41,777 bases of DNA from the NCBI GenBank assembly GCA_015207155.1, contig JADEXK010000055.1, positions 1-41,777 on the forward strand. The letters are read 5' to 3'. The DNA comes from Nostocales cyanobacterium LEGE 11386. GTDB lineage: Bacteria > Cyanobacteriota > Cyanobacteriia > Cyanobacteriales > Nostocaceae. The notes beneath the pieces were generated by a model. It saw nothing but the letters and a program-made list of their open reading frames with translations, had not been told where the DNA came from and did no database searches. Shown one piece after another: positions 33,993 to 41,777 of this stretch. The position numbers were made by a program, and so were the translations under genes. The first letter of the stretch is position 1; the number at the start of each line of letters is the position of its first letter.

Positions 33993-34766
33993 TTAAGCTG
34001 ATTTAAAAAAACGAATAATTTCGCGGACATGATCAAGAAATTGTCCATCAGTGGAAAGTTGCGCGATCGCACTTCTAGATTCTCTCGCTAAACGCTCATG
34101 TTCAGCTTGATTTGTGGCACGTAATTCTTCTAAACTAGTAGTTATCCTGGCTAAATCTCTGCGTATTTCGGTAGTAAAGCGTTGTTGAGTTGCAGGTAAT
34201 GAGTAATCGAGTTCTGGGTTGAGTTGTTGTTCTAAACGTTTAACTGTGTCATCTAATTCATCAAACCGATGACGGAGTTCCATCACATCTTCACGGGGAT
34301 AGCGAAATTCTTGGCTAATCATCCGCAGCCGTGCATATAAATATTCGTAGGCGCGGATAGCTGGACGCAGAATAGTTAATAATAAAGCCGCACCAGAACT
34401 GATATATCCCACGGTGCTGATACCAGTAGCAGCAAGAGTGTAAAGACCAATGGCTGAGAATAAGTGTAAGGCAATGGCTACCCAGAGCGATCGCTTGGCT
34501 AAAACTCTGACATACCTAACTTGCTTTTCATCTACGGGAATTTGTTTTTCTGTAGATTGTGCTGCTTCTGCTAAAACTTCCTTGGCTTGAAAATGTACAC
34601 TCCAAGGTACAGTAACAATCACCAATAACCACCAAAAACTTGCACCACCAATCACCCAGTCAAGAAAGTTACCAGCAGGTATTTGGAACCATTGCAATAC
34701 ACCAAAACCCAGCAGTACTACCAGCACAATTCCGACAATGGAACTGATAAAAAAGTTAACATACAT
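33993..34766 (-). CDS. Membrane protein with C-terminal coiled coil, unknown function
   Basis: A 257-residue protein with four predicted transmembrane helices: residues 5-25 and 36-56, then about 95-115 and 117-140. A hydrophilic C-terminal third follows, with heptad-like stretches (ELRHRFDELDDTVKRLEQQL, TSLEELRATNQAEHERLARE) likely to form a coiled coil in the cytosol. No domain was recognised. It is 97 bp downstream of the lipoprotein gene on the same strand and may be co-transcribed with it. Confidence 0.75.
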   Translation of the reverse strand: MYVNFFISSIVGIVLVVLLGFGVLQWFQIPAGNFLDWVIGGASFWWLLVIVTVPWSVHFQAKEVLAEAAQSTEKQIPVDEKQVRYVRVLAKRSLWVAIALHLFSAIGLYTLAATGISTVGYISSGAALLLTILRPAIRAYEYLYARLRMISQEFRYPREDVMELRHRFDELDDTVKRLEQQLNPELDYSLPATQQRFTTEIRRDLARITTSLEELRATNQAEHERLARESRSAIAQLSTDGQFLDHVREIIRFFKSA

Positions 34767-34863
34767 TTTGCCTAATCCTCGGTGAAACTATCACCCCGAT
34801 CATGGCTATACCTGAGAAATTATACGGAAAAGCTTGTGATGGTTTTCTCAGTTGCACATCCCG

Positions 34864-35271
34864 TTATAAAATCAAATAGCTACGCCAAGCAAGTTGAGAA
34901 TCTTGACTACCCTTTTGCGGCAGTAGCAAGCGCCATGTTTTACCTTCTTGTTGAATTTGTAGGTAAACTTCAAAAGGTTGTTGCAGTTGTGTCAACTGTC
35001 TTTTTGGTAACTTAAAAATTAAATCGTAGGTTCCTCGGACGCGGAAAGCTGGCAAATTTTGAATCGTCAGAGGTTCTTCCCGACTAATTCTTAAGCGTTT
35101 GATTTCAAATCCTTGGAAATCTATATCTAGTTGTTGGTTGAGTTGCTGTTGAGTTTGCTGTACCTGAAGTGCGATCGCTTTTTGAACTAACTCAGTAGTT
35201 GGTAGCAGTCCAATACTACCACAAGCCGTTAACAGCACTAGCAAAATCACAGTTACAACAAGCCGCACCAT
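34864..35271 (-). CDS. Small lipoprotein of unknown function
   Basis: A 135-residue protein with a clear lipoprotein signal: MVRLVVTVILLVLLTAC, lipobox LTAC with C17 the lipidated residue. The mature part is Gln-rich (QVQQTQQQLNQQLDID) followed by beta-strand-like sequence (FEIKRLRISREEPLTI, YDLIFKLPKRQL). No family was recognised. An inverted repeat lies 12-36 bp upstream of the start, at 35283-35307. Confidence 0.8.
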   Translation of the reverse strand: MVRLVVTVILLVLLTACGSIGLLPTTELVQKAIALQVQQTQQQLNQQLDIDFQGFEIKRLRISREEPLTIQNLPAFRVRGTYDLIFKLPKRQLTQLQQPFEVYLQIQQEGKTWRLLLPQKGSQDSQLAWRSYLIL

Positions 35272-35282
35272 GTTAAATTTGA

Positions 35283-35307
35283 TATACTATCCGCCAGCGA
35301 TAGTATA
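35283..35307. promoter_or_regulatory. Inverted repeat just upstream of the lipoprotein start
   Basis: TATACTATC (35283-35291) and GATAGTATA (35299-35307) are perfect reverse complements around CGCCAGC. On the minus strand the arms also contain -10-like TATACT and TAGTATAT. This is either an operator over a promoter or a leader hairpin. Confidence 0.45.
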
Positions 35308-35405
35308 CAGTAAATTTCAGGTTTTATGATAAACTTCTTACCTGCTAAATTTGCCACAGCAAATTAAATGTAGTAATACTCTGCGCTCCTCTGCGTTGAA
35401 AAATA

Positions 35406-36626
35406 CTATGGTCTTATAGCCTTACCCACAAACAGTTCCTGAAATACCTGAAGCCGTTGCTGTGCTGGTTCTGGCGTAATGCTACCCCATAAACTTTCCC
35501 AATAAAAAAAAGAAACGCCGGGAAAATTGCGATCGCGTACCATCTTCACCTGTTTTTTGATTTGGGCAATATTCACAGGAGTTTGAGAAGTTCCCGTTAG
35601 TATCCCAATCCCTACAGGAATGCGAGTCCGTGCAAATTTCACTGCTGGTTGTTCGAGTTCAGTCAGAAAACTATTTTGATTATTACGATATACCTGCAAT
35701 ATCAACTCATCTACCAAACCTCTTCTCACCCAACTTTCCCAATCTTGTAAGTAATATTTATAGGCAAAACTTTGTGAATTAGGCGATAAAGATATGATGA
35801 TATTGGGTTTAATTGCTTTCACGCTTTCATGGATTTCTACCATAAAATCAGTAATTTTATTAGCCCGCCAACGCATCCATCTAGAATCAAACGGATCGCT
35901 TGGAGGACTTTTACCTTGATTTTCTCGCCGATAGAGATCAACAGTAAAAGCATCGTAACCAAATTTTACAGGCATTCCAAAATGATCATCTAACTGAATA
36001 CCATCTACATCGTAACGACTGACAACTTCCTCAATTAACCTTAAGATAAACTCTTGAACTTCTGGATGCAGAGGATTTAACCAAGCTTGCTGACGCGTTA
36101 AGTTCTCGTTAATTTCCTCCAAAATTTCATTAGTAGATTTTTTTCCGTCTTTATCCATTGTTAACCAGTCAGGATAACGCTTGGCTAATGACGAATTTAG
36201 TGGTGTCATAAAACCATATTCAAACCAAGGAATAATACTTAAACTTTGAGGTTTAGCCAGTTTGATGATTTTTGTTAAAACATCCTGTCCACCGTGCATT
36301 AAATTCAATAAAGGGTCAGCATCTGAACCTATAAATTTTTTAGCTACAGTACTTTTATAAAAAGTATTACCTCGATTCCAAACTACAGGATAAATTGTAT
36401 TAAATTTAAGTGCAGATAATTGATTAATAGCGCGGTTAAGTCCCCAAGGAACAAACATCACACCACTAGCAACATTAGTCAGCCAAACACCACGAATTTC
36501 TGTTGTAGTGGGTAAGCTTTTATGCTGGTAAGGCACAGGTTGTGAAGGAAATGAAATGATTACATAGCATATTATTAATCCCAAACACAGCAAGTTAAAA
36601 AAACCACGTCTAGTCAACCAATTCAT
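35406..36626 (-). CDS. GH10-like glycosyl hydrolase (DUF187/GHL10 family)
   Basis: An exported or membrane-anchored protein of 406 residues. An N-terminal hydrophobic segment (FFNLLCLGLIICYVIISF) acts as signal anchor. The catalytic barrel opens with TEIRGVWLTNVASGVMF and includes YPVVWNRGNTFY, IIPWFEYGF and the key strand YDVDGIQLDDHFG with its acidic residues. Family members are thought to cut envelope glycans, such as denuded peptidoglycan or polysaccharide, but the substrate here is not known. It lies upstream of the lipoprotein gene on the same strand, 134 bp away. Confidence 0.85.
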   Translation of the reverse strand: MNWLTRRGFFNLLCLGLIICYVIISFPSQPVPYQHKSLPTTTEIRGVWLTNVASGVMFVPWGLNRAINQLSALKFNTIYPVVWNRGNTFYKSTVAKKFIGSDADPLLNLMHGGQDVLTKIIKLAKPQSLSIIPWFEYGFMTPLNSSLAKRYPDWLTMDKDGKKSTNEILEEINENLTRQQAWLNPLHPEVQEFILRLIEEVVSRYDVDGIQLDDHFGMPVKFGYDAFTVDLYRRENQGKSPPSDPFDSRWMRWRANKITDFMVEIHESVKAIKPNIIISLSPNSQSFAYKYYLQDWESWVRRGLVDELILQVYRNNQNSFLTELEQPAVKFARTRIPVGIGILTGTSQTPVNIAQIKKQVKMVRDRNFPGVSFFYWESLWGSITPEPAQQRLQVFQELFVGKAIRP

Positions 36627-36759
36627 TTGTAGGCTGGACTTTGTTTTGCAGGAACACTTTTAAATACATATTTAATTAGCATTCCTCCGGATGATGTGGT
36701 GATATCATCATATTATGAAAATCTCATGCAGGAATACAGAGATAGGTAACATCCAATTA

Positions 36760-37584
36760 TCAATTTTTTTTCGCAATATGAAAAGCAGAAATAAATGAAA
36801 GTTGCAAACTACCTCCAAAGTCATCTTCTATCTGTTGTCGTAGTCCTGCAAATAACGCTTCTTTACTATGTAGAGCTAACTTTAGATATGGTGAATAGGT
36901 GTTTAAAAGTGATAAATATTCATCGACTGTATAAACCACGTCAGATTTGACTTGCCCAAACTTTAATTCTTGGAATTGCTCCGAATCAATAACCATACTC
37001 CCTAATTCCCTCAATATCTTTTGTTGAGTTTCATCATCCTCATATCGATTCAGAGATGGCGCATGTAGTTGATAGACTTTAGATAGACTTTGGTAAACTT
37101 CGTAACTAGGTTGCAATTCCTTATTCCACAAAAGAATTAAATCACCATTTTCTTTTAAAGCACTTGCCACTTTTGGATAGCCTACTTCTGGCGATATCCA
37201 GTGAAAAGAACTTGCTGCTAAAACAGCATCAAACTTATTTGCCTCTAACGTCCACTCTTCAAAAGATGTATTTTGAATAACTACATTTGGATAAGCTTGA
37301 CAATTCTGTTGTGCTAACTCAAAAAAATTTGGATTTGGTTCTAAACAAATCATTGGGTAACCCAATTGAGCAAATGCTACCGTTGCAGTTGCAGGGCCAC
37401 ATCCTATTTCCAGAATTTTTGACTCTGTGGAGAGTTGAGCAACCTCTACAACTTGCTCAATTAATTTTTGAGGATAACGAGGTCTGGTCTTATTGTAAGC
37501 TTCCGCCGCCGGAGAGTACCAATTTTTTCGTACTTCGAGGTCTTTACTAGAAAAGCTAGTTATTATTTGTTTTAAATTATCCAT
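36760..37584 (-). CDS. Class I SAM-dependent methyltransferase
   Basis: A 274-residue protein with a Rossmann-type methyltransferase core. Motif I is ILEIGCGPATATVAFAQLG near residues 57-75, with the acidic ribose-binding residue in CLEPNPNF. Post-motif sequences are FDAVLAASSFHWI and NGDLILLWN. The C-terminal part is helical. It belongs to the small-molecule methyltransferase group; the substrate is unknown. It stands in the same direction as glcD, 138 bp downstream, with a Nostoc-type repeat (GGGTTAAACGC...AAACCCAAC) in that gap. Confidence 0.87.
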   Translation of the reverse strand: MDNLKQIITSFSSKDLEVRKNWYSPAAEAYNKTRPRYPQKLIEQVVEVAQLSTESKILEIGCGPATATVAFAQLGYPMICLEPNPNFFELAQQNCQAYPNVVIQNTSFEEWTLEANKFDAVLAASSFHWISPEVGYPKVASALKENGDLILLWNKELQPSYEVYQSLSKVYQLHAPSLNRYEDDETQQKILRELGSMVIDSEQFQELKFGQVKSDVVYTVDEYLSLLNTYSPYLKLALHSKEALFAGLRQQIEDDFGGSLQLSFISAFHIAKKN

Positions 37585-37603
37585 AATCTACTCAGATAGG
37601 TAG

Positions 37604-37672
37604 GTTGGGTTAAACGCAGTAAAACCCAACAAAATCTAGGTTTTTGCCGTTTGGTTGAGGAACGAAACCCAA
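37604..37672. repeat. Nostoc-type GGTTGGGTT/AACCCAAC inverted element
   Basis: GTTGGGTT near 37605 and AAACCCAAC near 37621-37630 form an imperfect hairpin, and GAAACCCAA follows near 37665. The motif is frequent between genes in Nostoc and lies between two leftward genes here. Confidence 0.45.
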
Positions 37673-37722
37673 AAATTCTATTAATTGGTATTAGATAAGT
37701 CAGAGAAAGGAATTACACAAAA

Positions 37723-39192
37723 CTAAAATTTCTCCACACCTGCAAACTGCTTCATGCTTGTATTGGCTGCTTCACCACAAGTGCGGGGTGTAGGAAATAT
37801 CTTATCGGGATTTGCCAAACCTTTGGGATTAAATACTTGCCTTACCCATTGCATAGTTTCTAAATCAGCCTCACTAAACATATCTGGCATATAGCATTTT
37901 TTATCTGCACCAATGCCATGTTCACCGGAAATACTCCCACCGACTTTAACACACAGCTTGAGAATTTCCCCGCCAACTTCTTCTACTTTCTCTAATGCTC
38001 CCGGTATAGAATTATCAAATAAAATTAATGGGTGTAAATTTCCATCTCCAGCGTGAAATACATTAGCAATTCTATAACCGAATTTTTCACTTAATGCCTC
38101 AATTTCTTGCAGAACATAAGGCAACTGAGTCCGAGGGATTACACCATCTTGGACATAATAATCTGGGCTTAAATGTCCGGCGGCGGCAAAAGCTGCTTTA
38201 CGTCCTTTCCATAGTTTTAATCGCGTTTCTGGGTCACTAGCAGATGTGACATTACGCGCCCCATTCTTTTTACAAATTTCCGCCACCCGTTGTTTATTTA
38301 CCGCAACTTCCACATCCAAACCATCAATTTCTACTAATAAAATAGCCGTAGCATCGCGGGGATAACAATTTGTTGCTACAACATCCTCAACTGCATTGAT
38401 GCTAATGTTATCCATCATTTCCATACCACCAGGAATAATTCCCGCGCTGATGATATCAGAAACACTTGCCCCAGCCGCTTCCACACTAGTAAAATCTGCT
38501 AATAAAACACAAATCGATTCAGCACTTTTGAGAATCCGCAAAGTAATTTCTGTAGCAATCCCCAAAGTACCTTCAGAACCCACAAATACACCCGTTAAAT
38601 CATAACCAGGCATTTCCGGTACTTGTCCACCTAAATCGAGAATATCCCCTTCAGGCGTGACAATTTTTAAGCCCAAAACATGGTTAGTGGTAACACCGTA
38701 CTTGAGACAATGCACCCCACCAGAGTTTTCGGCAACATTACCCCCAATTGAGCAGATAATTTGGCTAGAAGGGTCTGGTGCATAGTAAAATCCAGCACCA
38801 CTGACTGTTTGTGTTACCCAACTATTAATTACCCCTGGCTGTACCACAATACGCTGATTATCTAAATCAACATTGAGGATTTGCCGCATTAATGAAGTGA
38901 CAATTAACACTGAATCTGCCGAAGGTAAAGCGCCACCAGATAAACCAGTACCTGAACCGCGTGCGATAAAGGTTACAGAGTATTTGTTGCATATCTTCAC
39001 TACTTCGGCAATTTGTTCTGTAGTTCTGGGCAAAACTACCACAGCCGGACGTTGACGATAACTAGTTAAACCATCGCACTCATAGGTAATGAGTTCTTCA
39101 CGACGTTGCACCACACCATTTTTACCAACTACAGCCTCAAATGCTTTAATAATAGGTTTCCAGTTGTATTGCTTTTTATCTTGGGTAAGCAT
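37723..39192 (-). CDS. glcD: Glycolate oxidase/dehydrogenase subunit GlcD
   Basis: A FAD-linked oxidase that converts glycolate to glyoxylate in the photorespiratory pathway. The 489 residues are the usual length. The FAD-binding_4 domain includes IARGSGTGLSGGALP and GFYYAPDPSSQ; the C-terminal cap has VFHAGDGNLHPLILFD and GGSISGEHGIGADK, conserved in GlcD and D-lactate dehydrogenases. GlcE and GlcF partners are not in this window, consistent with the scattered genes of cyanobacteria. D-lactate as substrate cannot be excluded from sequence alone. It is divergent from the methyltransferase at 39347. Confidence 0.92.
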   Translation of the reverse strand: MLTQDKKQYNWKPIIKAFEAVVGKNGVVQRREELITYECDGLTSYRQRPAVVVLPRTTEQIAEVVKICNKYSVTFIARGSGTGLSGGALPSADSVLIVTSLMRQILNVDLDNQRIVVQPGVINSWVTQTVSGAGFYYAPDPSSQIICSIGGNVAENSGGVHCLKYGVTTNHVLGLKIVTPEGDILDLGGQVPEMPGYDLTGVFVGSEGTLGIATEITLRILKSAESICVLLADFTSVEAAGASVSDIISAGIIPGGMEMMDNISINAVEDVVATNCYPRDATAILLVEIDGLDVEVAVNKQRVAEICKKNGARNVTSASDPETRLKLWKGRKAAFAAAGHLSPDYYVQDGVIPRTQLPYVLQEIEALSEKFGYRIANVFHAGDGNLHPLILFDNSIPGALEKVEEVGGEILKLCVKVGGSISGEHGIGADKKCYMPDMFSEADLETMQWVRQVFNPKGLANPDKIFPTPRTCGEAANTSMKQFAGVEKF

Positions 39193-39346
39193 AGTTTTTT
39201 ATAGTTAGAGGTGGATATATCACCATTGTTACAAGAATAGCGCTTTAGGGGGGGTAACAAGCGATTAATCTGACAGCATGACTACACTTACCGCACTTAT
39301 TTTCATGAGTTATATTCATCCTTGTACTGCTAGGTAACATAGCAAG

Positions 39347-40045
39347 ATGAATGAGAGTCTAACTCAAAAGATCCGAAATGATTTTGATCAGATTGCTCTA
39401 CATGACCAAGAAGGATGGAATCATAACAATCACTATCATCCTTTTCTGCTGAAACAATTACCAAATAAATGCAAAACAGTCTTAGATATTGGTTGTGGAA
39501 CAGGTGAATTTGCCCGACGTTTGGCTCAGTGTGCTGACCAAGTTATTGCCATAGATTTATCCCCCAATATGATTGAGGTTGCCAAGCAGCGTTCAGCACA
39601 ATATACAAATATTAATTTTCAAGTTGCTGATGTTTTACAGTGGGAATTTCCTGTTGAGCAATTTGATGCGATCGCTTCCATTGCCACAGTTCATCATTTA
39701 TCATTAGAAAAATTGCTGCCTCATCTAAAAGCCGCTTTAAAACCTGGTGGCAAACTGATAATTTTGGATTTATTAGAGCCTGAAAATAGGCAAGATGTCT
39801 TCAGCGATTTTGTGGCTATTCCGCTTAACTGGTTACTGCAAATGAGCAAAAATAGACATATTCAATCAACCCCAGCAGCCGCCGCAGCAATGAAAGAACA
39901 TCTTCTTACAGATAGATATCTCACCCTATCACAAGCAAGAAAAATTTATACAAATTCATTGGGGAAAGTGCAGGTGAGAAAGCACTTATTTTGGCGTTAT
40001 TCAGTAGTTTGGGAAAGGTCGGTAGTAGCATCACAAATCAAGTAA
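39347..40045 (+). CDS. Class I SAM-dependent methyltransferase
   Basis: A 232-residue UbiE-like methyltransferase. Motif I VLDIGCGTGEFARRLAQ is near residues 44-60, the ribose-binding acid is in VIAIDLSPNMIEVAK, then VADVLQWEF and LKPGGKLIILDLLEPE. The N-terminal DFDQIALHDQEGWNHNNHY is typical for small-molecule or lipid methyltransferases. The substrate is unknown. The Uma2 gene starts 35 bp after the stop on the same strand, so the two may be co-transcribed. Confidence 0.87.
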   Translation: MNESLTQKIRNDFDQIALHDQEGWNHNNHYHPFLLKQLPNKCKTVLDIGCGTGEFARRLAQCADQVIAIDLSPNMIEVAKQRSAQYTNINFQVADVLQWEFPVEQFDAIASIATVHHLSLEKLLPHLKAALKPGGKLIILDLLEPENRQDVFSDFVAIPLNWLLQMSKNRHIQSTPAAAAAMKEHLLTDRYLTLSQARKIYTNSLGKVQVRKHLFWRYSVVWERSVVASQIK

Positions 40046-40080
40046 ACTAGAAATAATGCTCTTAAATAGTAGATAAAATT

Positions 40081-40809
40081 ATGGTTGAGCAAATTCTCAT
40101 CAATGAAGATGATTTCTATGTGCCAGATGCCAACCAGCTAATCACTGAAGATGATACACCTGTGGACAATTTTGCATCTGAAAAACAACAACGCCTCTTG
40201 GTTGGCTCTCTTTACAGTTCTTTACAAAATCAGAATTTTTTAGCCGCAGCTAATGTCGGTATTTACTACACAGACCTCCAGCCTGCAATTGTACCTGATA
40301 TTTTTCTTAGTTTAGATGCCCAAGTTCCAGAAAATTGGTGGGAAAAACAAAACCGTTGTTATATGGTTTGGCGTTTTGGTAAACCTCCAGAAGTAGTGGT
40401 GGAAATTGTTTCTAACAAAGAAGGTAATGAACTAGGCAAAAAATTAAGAATTTATGAGCAAATGCGAGCGAGTTATTACATCGTATATGACCCAACGCAG
40501 CAATTAGGAGAGCAAATACTACGGGTGTATGAACTTAGAGGAAGGCGCTATTTTGAAACTTCAGCAACTTGGCTAGAACAAGTAGGTTTAGGTATCACTC
40601 TATGGTCAGGTGAATTTGAAGGTAGACAAGACACCTGGTTACGCTGGTGCTACCAAGATTTAACTGTTCTACCTACTGGAGATGAACGGGCTGAACAGGA
40701 ACGCCAACGGGCTGAACAGGAACGCCAACGGGCTGAACAAGCAGAAAAACGCGCCCAATTACTAGCAGAAAGACTCAGAGCTATGGGCATAAATCCTGAT
40801 ACTTTGTAA
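40081..40809 (+). CDS. Uma2 family protein (PD-(D/E)XK nuclease fold) with coiled-coil tail
   Basis: A 242-residue member of the Uma2 group, very common in cyanobacteria and assigned to the restriction-endonuclease-like fold; its biological role is unknown. Candidate active-site residues are D73 in VPDIFLSLD and E108 in VVVEIVSNK, with K/R residues following. YEQMRASYYIVYDP is a family hallmark. The C-terminus (200-235) is a charged coiled coil with ERQRAEQ repeated, encoded by a 21-bp tandem DNA repeat at about 40687-40741. It converges on miaA with 20 bp between stops. Confidence 0.88.
   Translation: MVEQILINEDDFYVPDANQLITEDDTPVDNFASEKQQRLLVGSLYSSLQNQNFLAAANVGIYYTDLQPAIVPDIFLSLDAQVPENWWEKQNRCYMVWRFGKPPEVVVEIVSNKEGNELGKKLRIYEQMRASYYIVYDPTQQLGEQILRVYELRGRRYFETSATWLEQVGLGITLWSGEFEGRQDTWLRWCYQDLTVLPTGDERAEQERQRAEQERQRAEQAEKRAQLLAERLRAMGINPDTL
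40687..40741. repeat. 21-bp tandem coding repeat
   Basis: The unit CGGGCTGAACAGGAACGCCA plus one A occurs twice in full and once in part. It encodes the RAEQERQ heptad of the Uma2 protein tail. Such repeats can vary in number by slippage. Confidence 0.85.
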
Positions 40810-40829
40810 AGGTATTTCATTAAATTTGT

Positions 40830-41729
40830 CTACACATTTTTGCTAAACTCCTCCACTCGCCGCCAAACCTTCTCTAACAAATCAGGATCATCTGCATCAA
40901 ACCACTCAATTTGGGGATATGCCTTAAACCAAGTACGCTGTCGCTTGGCAAATTGTCTTGTATGTAAAACCGTTAATTCCTTTGCTGACTCCAAAGAAAT
41001 TTCACCAGCTAAATATTGCTTAATTTCTTGATACCCCAAAGTATTCAACAAAGGTAAATCAGCACCATATTTTTGACAAAGATATTCCACCTCAGCCACC
41101 AAACCATCAGCTATCATTTGCTCAGTGCGCTGGTGAATGCGTAGCCTTAAATTTTCCACTTCGCAATCTAAACCAATTTGCAAAATTGGATAATCTGGTG
41201 GGTTTTCTCCTTGTTGCTGGGAAATTGGACGACCAGTAATATAAAATACTTCTACTGCTCGTAAAGTCCGCACAGTATCATGAGGATGAATCTTTTGTGC
41301 CGCGATCGCATCTACTTGTTGTAATATTCCATATAGCGTAGTTTGTCCCAAAGATTCGAGTTGCGAGCGCAATTCTTTTTGTGGTGCAACTCTGGGTATT
41401 TTCATGCCTTGGACAATAGAACGAATGTATAAACCCGTACCCCCAACCAACAGTAGTGGTGAAACAGAAAGAGAAGTAATTAAGTTTTGTGCTTGCTCTT
41501 GATAGTCTGCTACCGTCATTGTGTCTGTGGGATTGCAGATATCTATTAAATAATGTGGTACTAATTTTTGTTCTGCCAATGTTGACTTAGCTGTACCAAT
41601 ATCAAACTCACGGTACACCTGACGGGAATCTGCACTGAGAATTACAGAACCTAATCGTCTAGCTAAATTTAAAGCCAAACCTGACTTACCAGTCGCTGTT
41701 GCACCACAAATTACAATCAATTTGGTCAT
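40830..41729 (-). CDS. miaA: tRNA dimethylallyltransferase
   Basis: Transfers a dimethylallyl group to A37 of tRNAs that read codons starting with U. The 299 residues match the family. The P-loop GATATGKSGLAL is near residues 8-19, followed by ILSADSRQVYREFDIGTAK with the catalytic Asp, PHYLIDICNP, LLVGGTGLYIRS and LHTRQFAKRQRTWFK. It starts at ATG 41729, inside a short tandem repeat of ATGACCA, so a second out-of-frame ATG lies 7 bp upstream. No ribosome binding site is evident. Confidence 0.97.
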   Translation of the reverse strand: MTKLIVICGATATGKSGLALNLARRLGSVILSADSRQVYREFDIGTAKSTLAEQKLVPHYLIDICNPTDTMTVADYQEQAQNLITSLSVSPLLLVGGTGLYIRSIVQGMKIPRVAPQKELRSQLESLGQTTLYGILQQVDAIAAQKIHPHDTVRTLRAVEVFYITGRPISQQQGENPPDYPILQIGLDCEVENLRLRIHQRTEQMIADGLVAEVEYLCQKYGADLPLLNTLGYQEIKQYLAGEISLESAKELTVLHTRQFAKRQRTWFKAYPQIEWFDADDPDLLEKVWRRVEEFSKNV

Positions 41730-41743
41730 TGGTCATTTGTCAC
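41721..41743. repeat. TGGTCAT heptamer repeat overlapping the miaA start
   Basis: TTTGGTCATTGGTCATTTGT contains two 7-bp units. The miaA start codon (41727-41729) is part of the first unit. A similar TTGGTCA pair is near 2478-2490. Confidence 0.65.
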
Positions 41744-41756
41744 TAGGTAAATTACT

Positions 41757-41777
41757 TCCCCGTGTCCCCGTGTCCCC
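41757..41777. repeat. CCCCGTGT tandem octamers at the window edge
   Basis: Two and a half units of CCCCGTGT run off the right end. This is Nostoc-type short repeat DNA. Confidence 0.65.

Noticed and set aside
39347..40809. Methyltransferase plus Uma2 nuclease-fold protein as a restriction-modification pair
   Set aside because: The methyltransferase is of the UbiE-like small-molecule type and lacks DNA methyltransferase motifs (no DPPY/NPPY or PC motif seen). Uma2 genes are scattered singly in cyanobacteria.
1..41777. tRNA or rRNA genes
   Set aside because: No T-loop-like GTTCGA context or clover-leaf arrangement was noticed outside coding regions.

Overview
The window looks like chromosome of a filamentous, heterocyst-forming-type cyanobacterium (Nostoc/Anabaena group). 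The evidence is the many GCGATCGC (HIP1) octamers, the Nostoc-style short tandem repeats and hairpin-rich dispersed repeats between genes, and above all a cph2-type cyanophycin locus (cphA2 and cphB2 divergent around a small ORF), an arrangement known from Anabaena sp. PCC 7120. No tRNA, rRNA, CRISPR array or complete insertion sequence was recognised.

Layout. 1-2400: the 3' end of an unidentified ORF, a strong hairpin, and an M3 oligopeptidase. 2400-7000: a 650-bp gap with orphan terminators (possible small RNAs), a zinc alcohol dehydrogenase, acylphosphatase, a DUF1823 protein and a GH13 alpha-amylase-family enzyme. 7100-12600: DAHP synthase, then cyanophycin metabolism: CphA2 (makes cyanophycin from beta-Asp-Arg), a 67-aa small protein and cyanophycinase CphB2, followed by a small membrane-anchored protein. 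12700-14035: a proline aminopeptidase, which with the M3 peptidase could serve peptide turnover.

14036-20170 is the most accessory-looking part. A seven-repeat FG-GAP protein and a NACHT NTPase with HEAT-like repeats sit tail to tail, and the pair is bracketed by two copies of one dispersed repeat in inverted orientation. The NACHT protein carries eight almost identical 34-35-residue repeats in which one codon varies as GGT, TTT, CAT, TAT or CGT while its third base never changes. That pattern resembles a diversifying NLR-type immune sensor and is the best candidate here for something new.

20170-27816: a two-subunit sodium:solute symporter (DUF4212 plus SSS), an exported vanadium-haloperoxidase-like protein with a PEP-CTERM-like tail, a TPR lipoprotein, a DEDDy 3'-5' exonuclease and a TrmH/TrmJ-type RNA methyltransferase. 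27990-36626: cell-envelope and housekeeping genes (membrane-anchored beta-lactamase-fold hydrolase, DnaG primase, amidase/glucosaminidase fusion, alpha/beta hydrolase, membrane protein, lipoprotein, GH10-like hydrolase). 36760-41729: two SAM methyltransferases, glycolate oxidase subunit GlcD, a Uma2 protein and MiaA. Most genes are single or in convergent/divergent pairs, with few evident operons; repeats and hairpins concentrate in the 3'-to-3' gaps.
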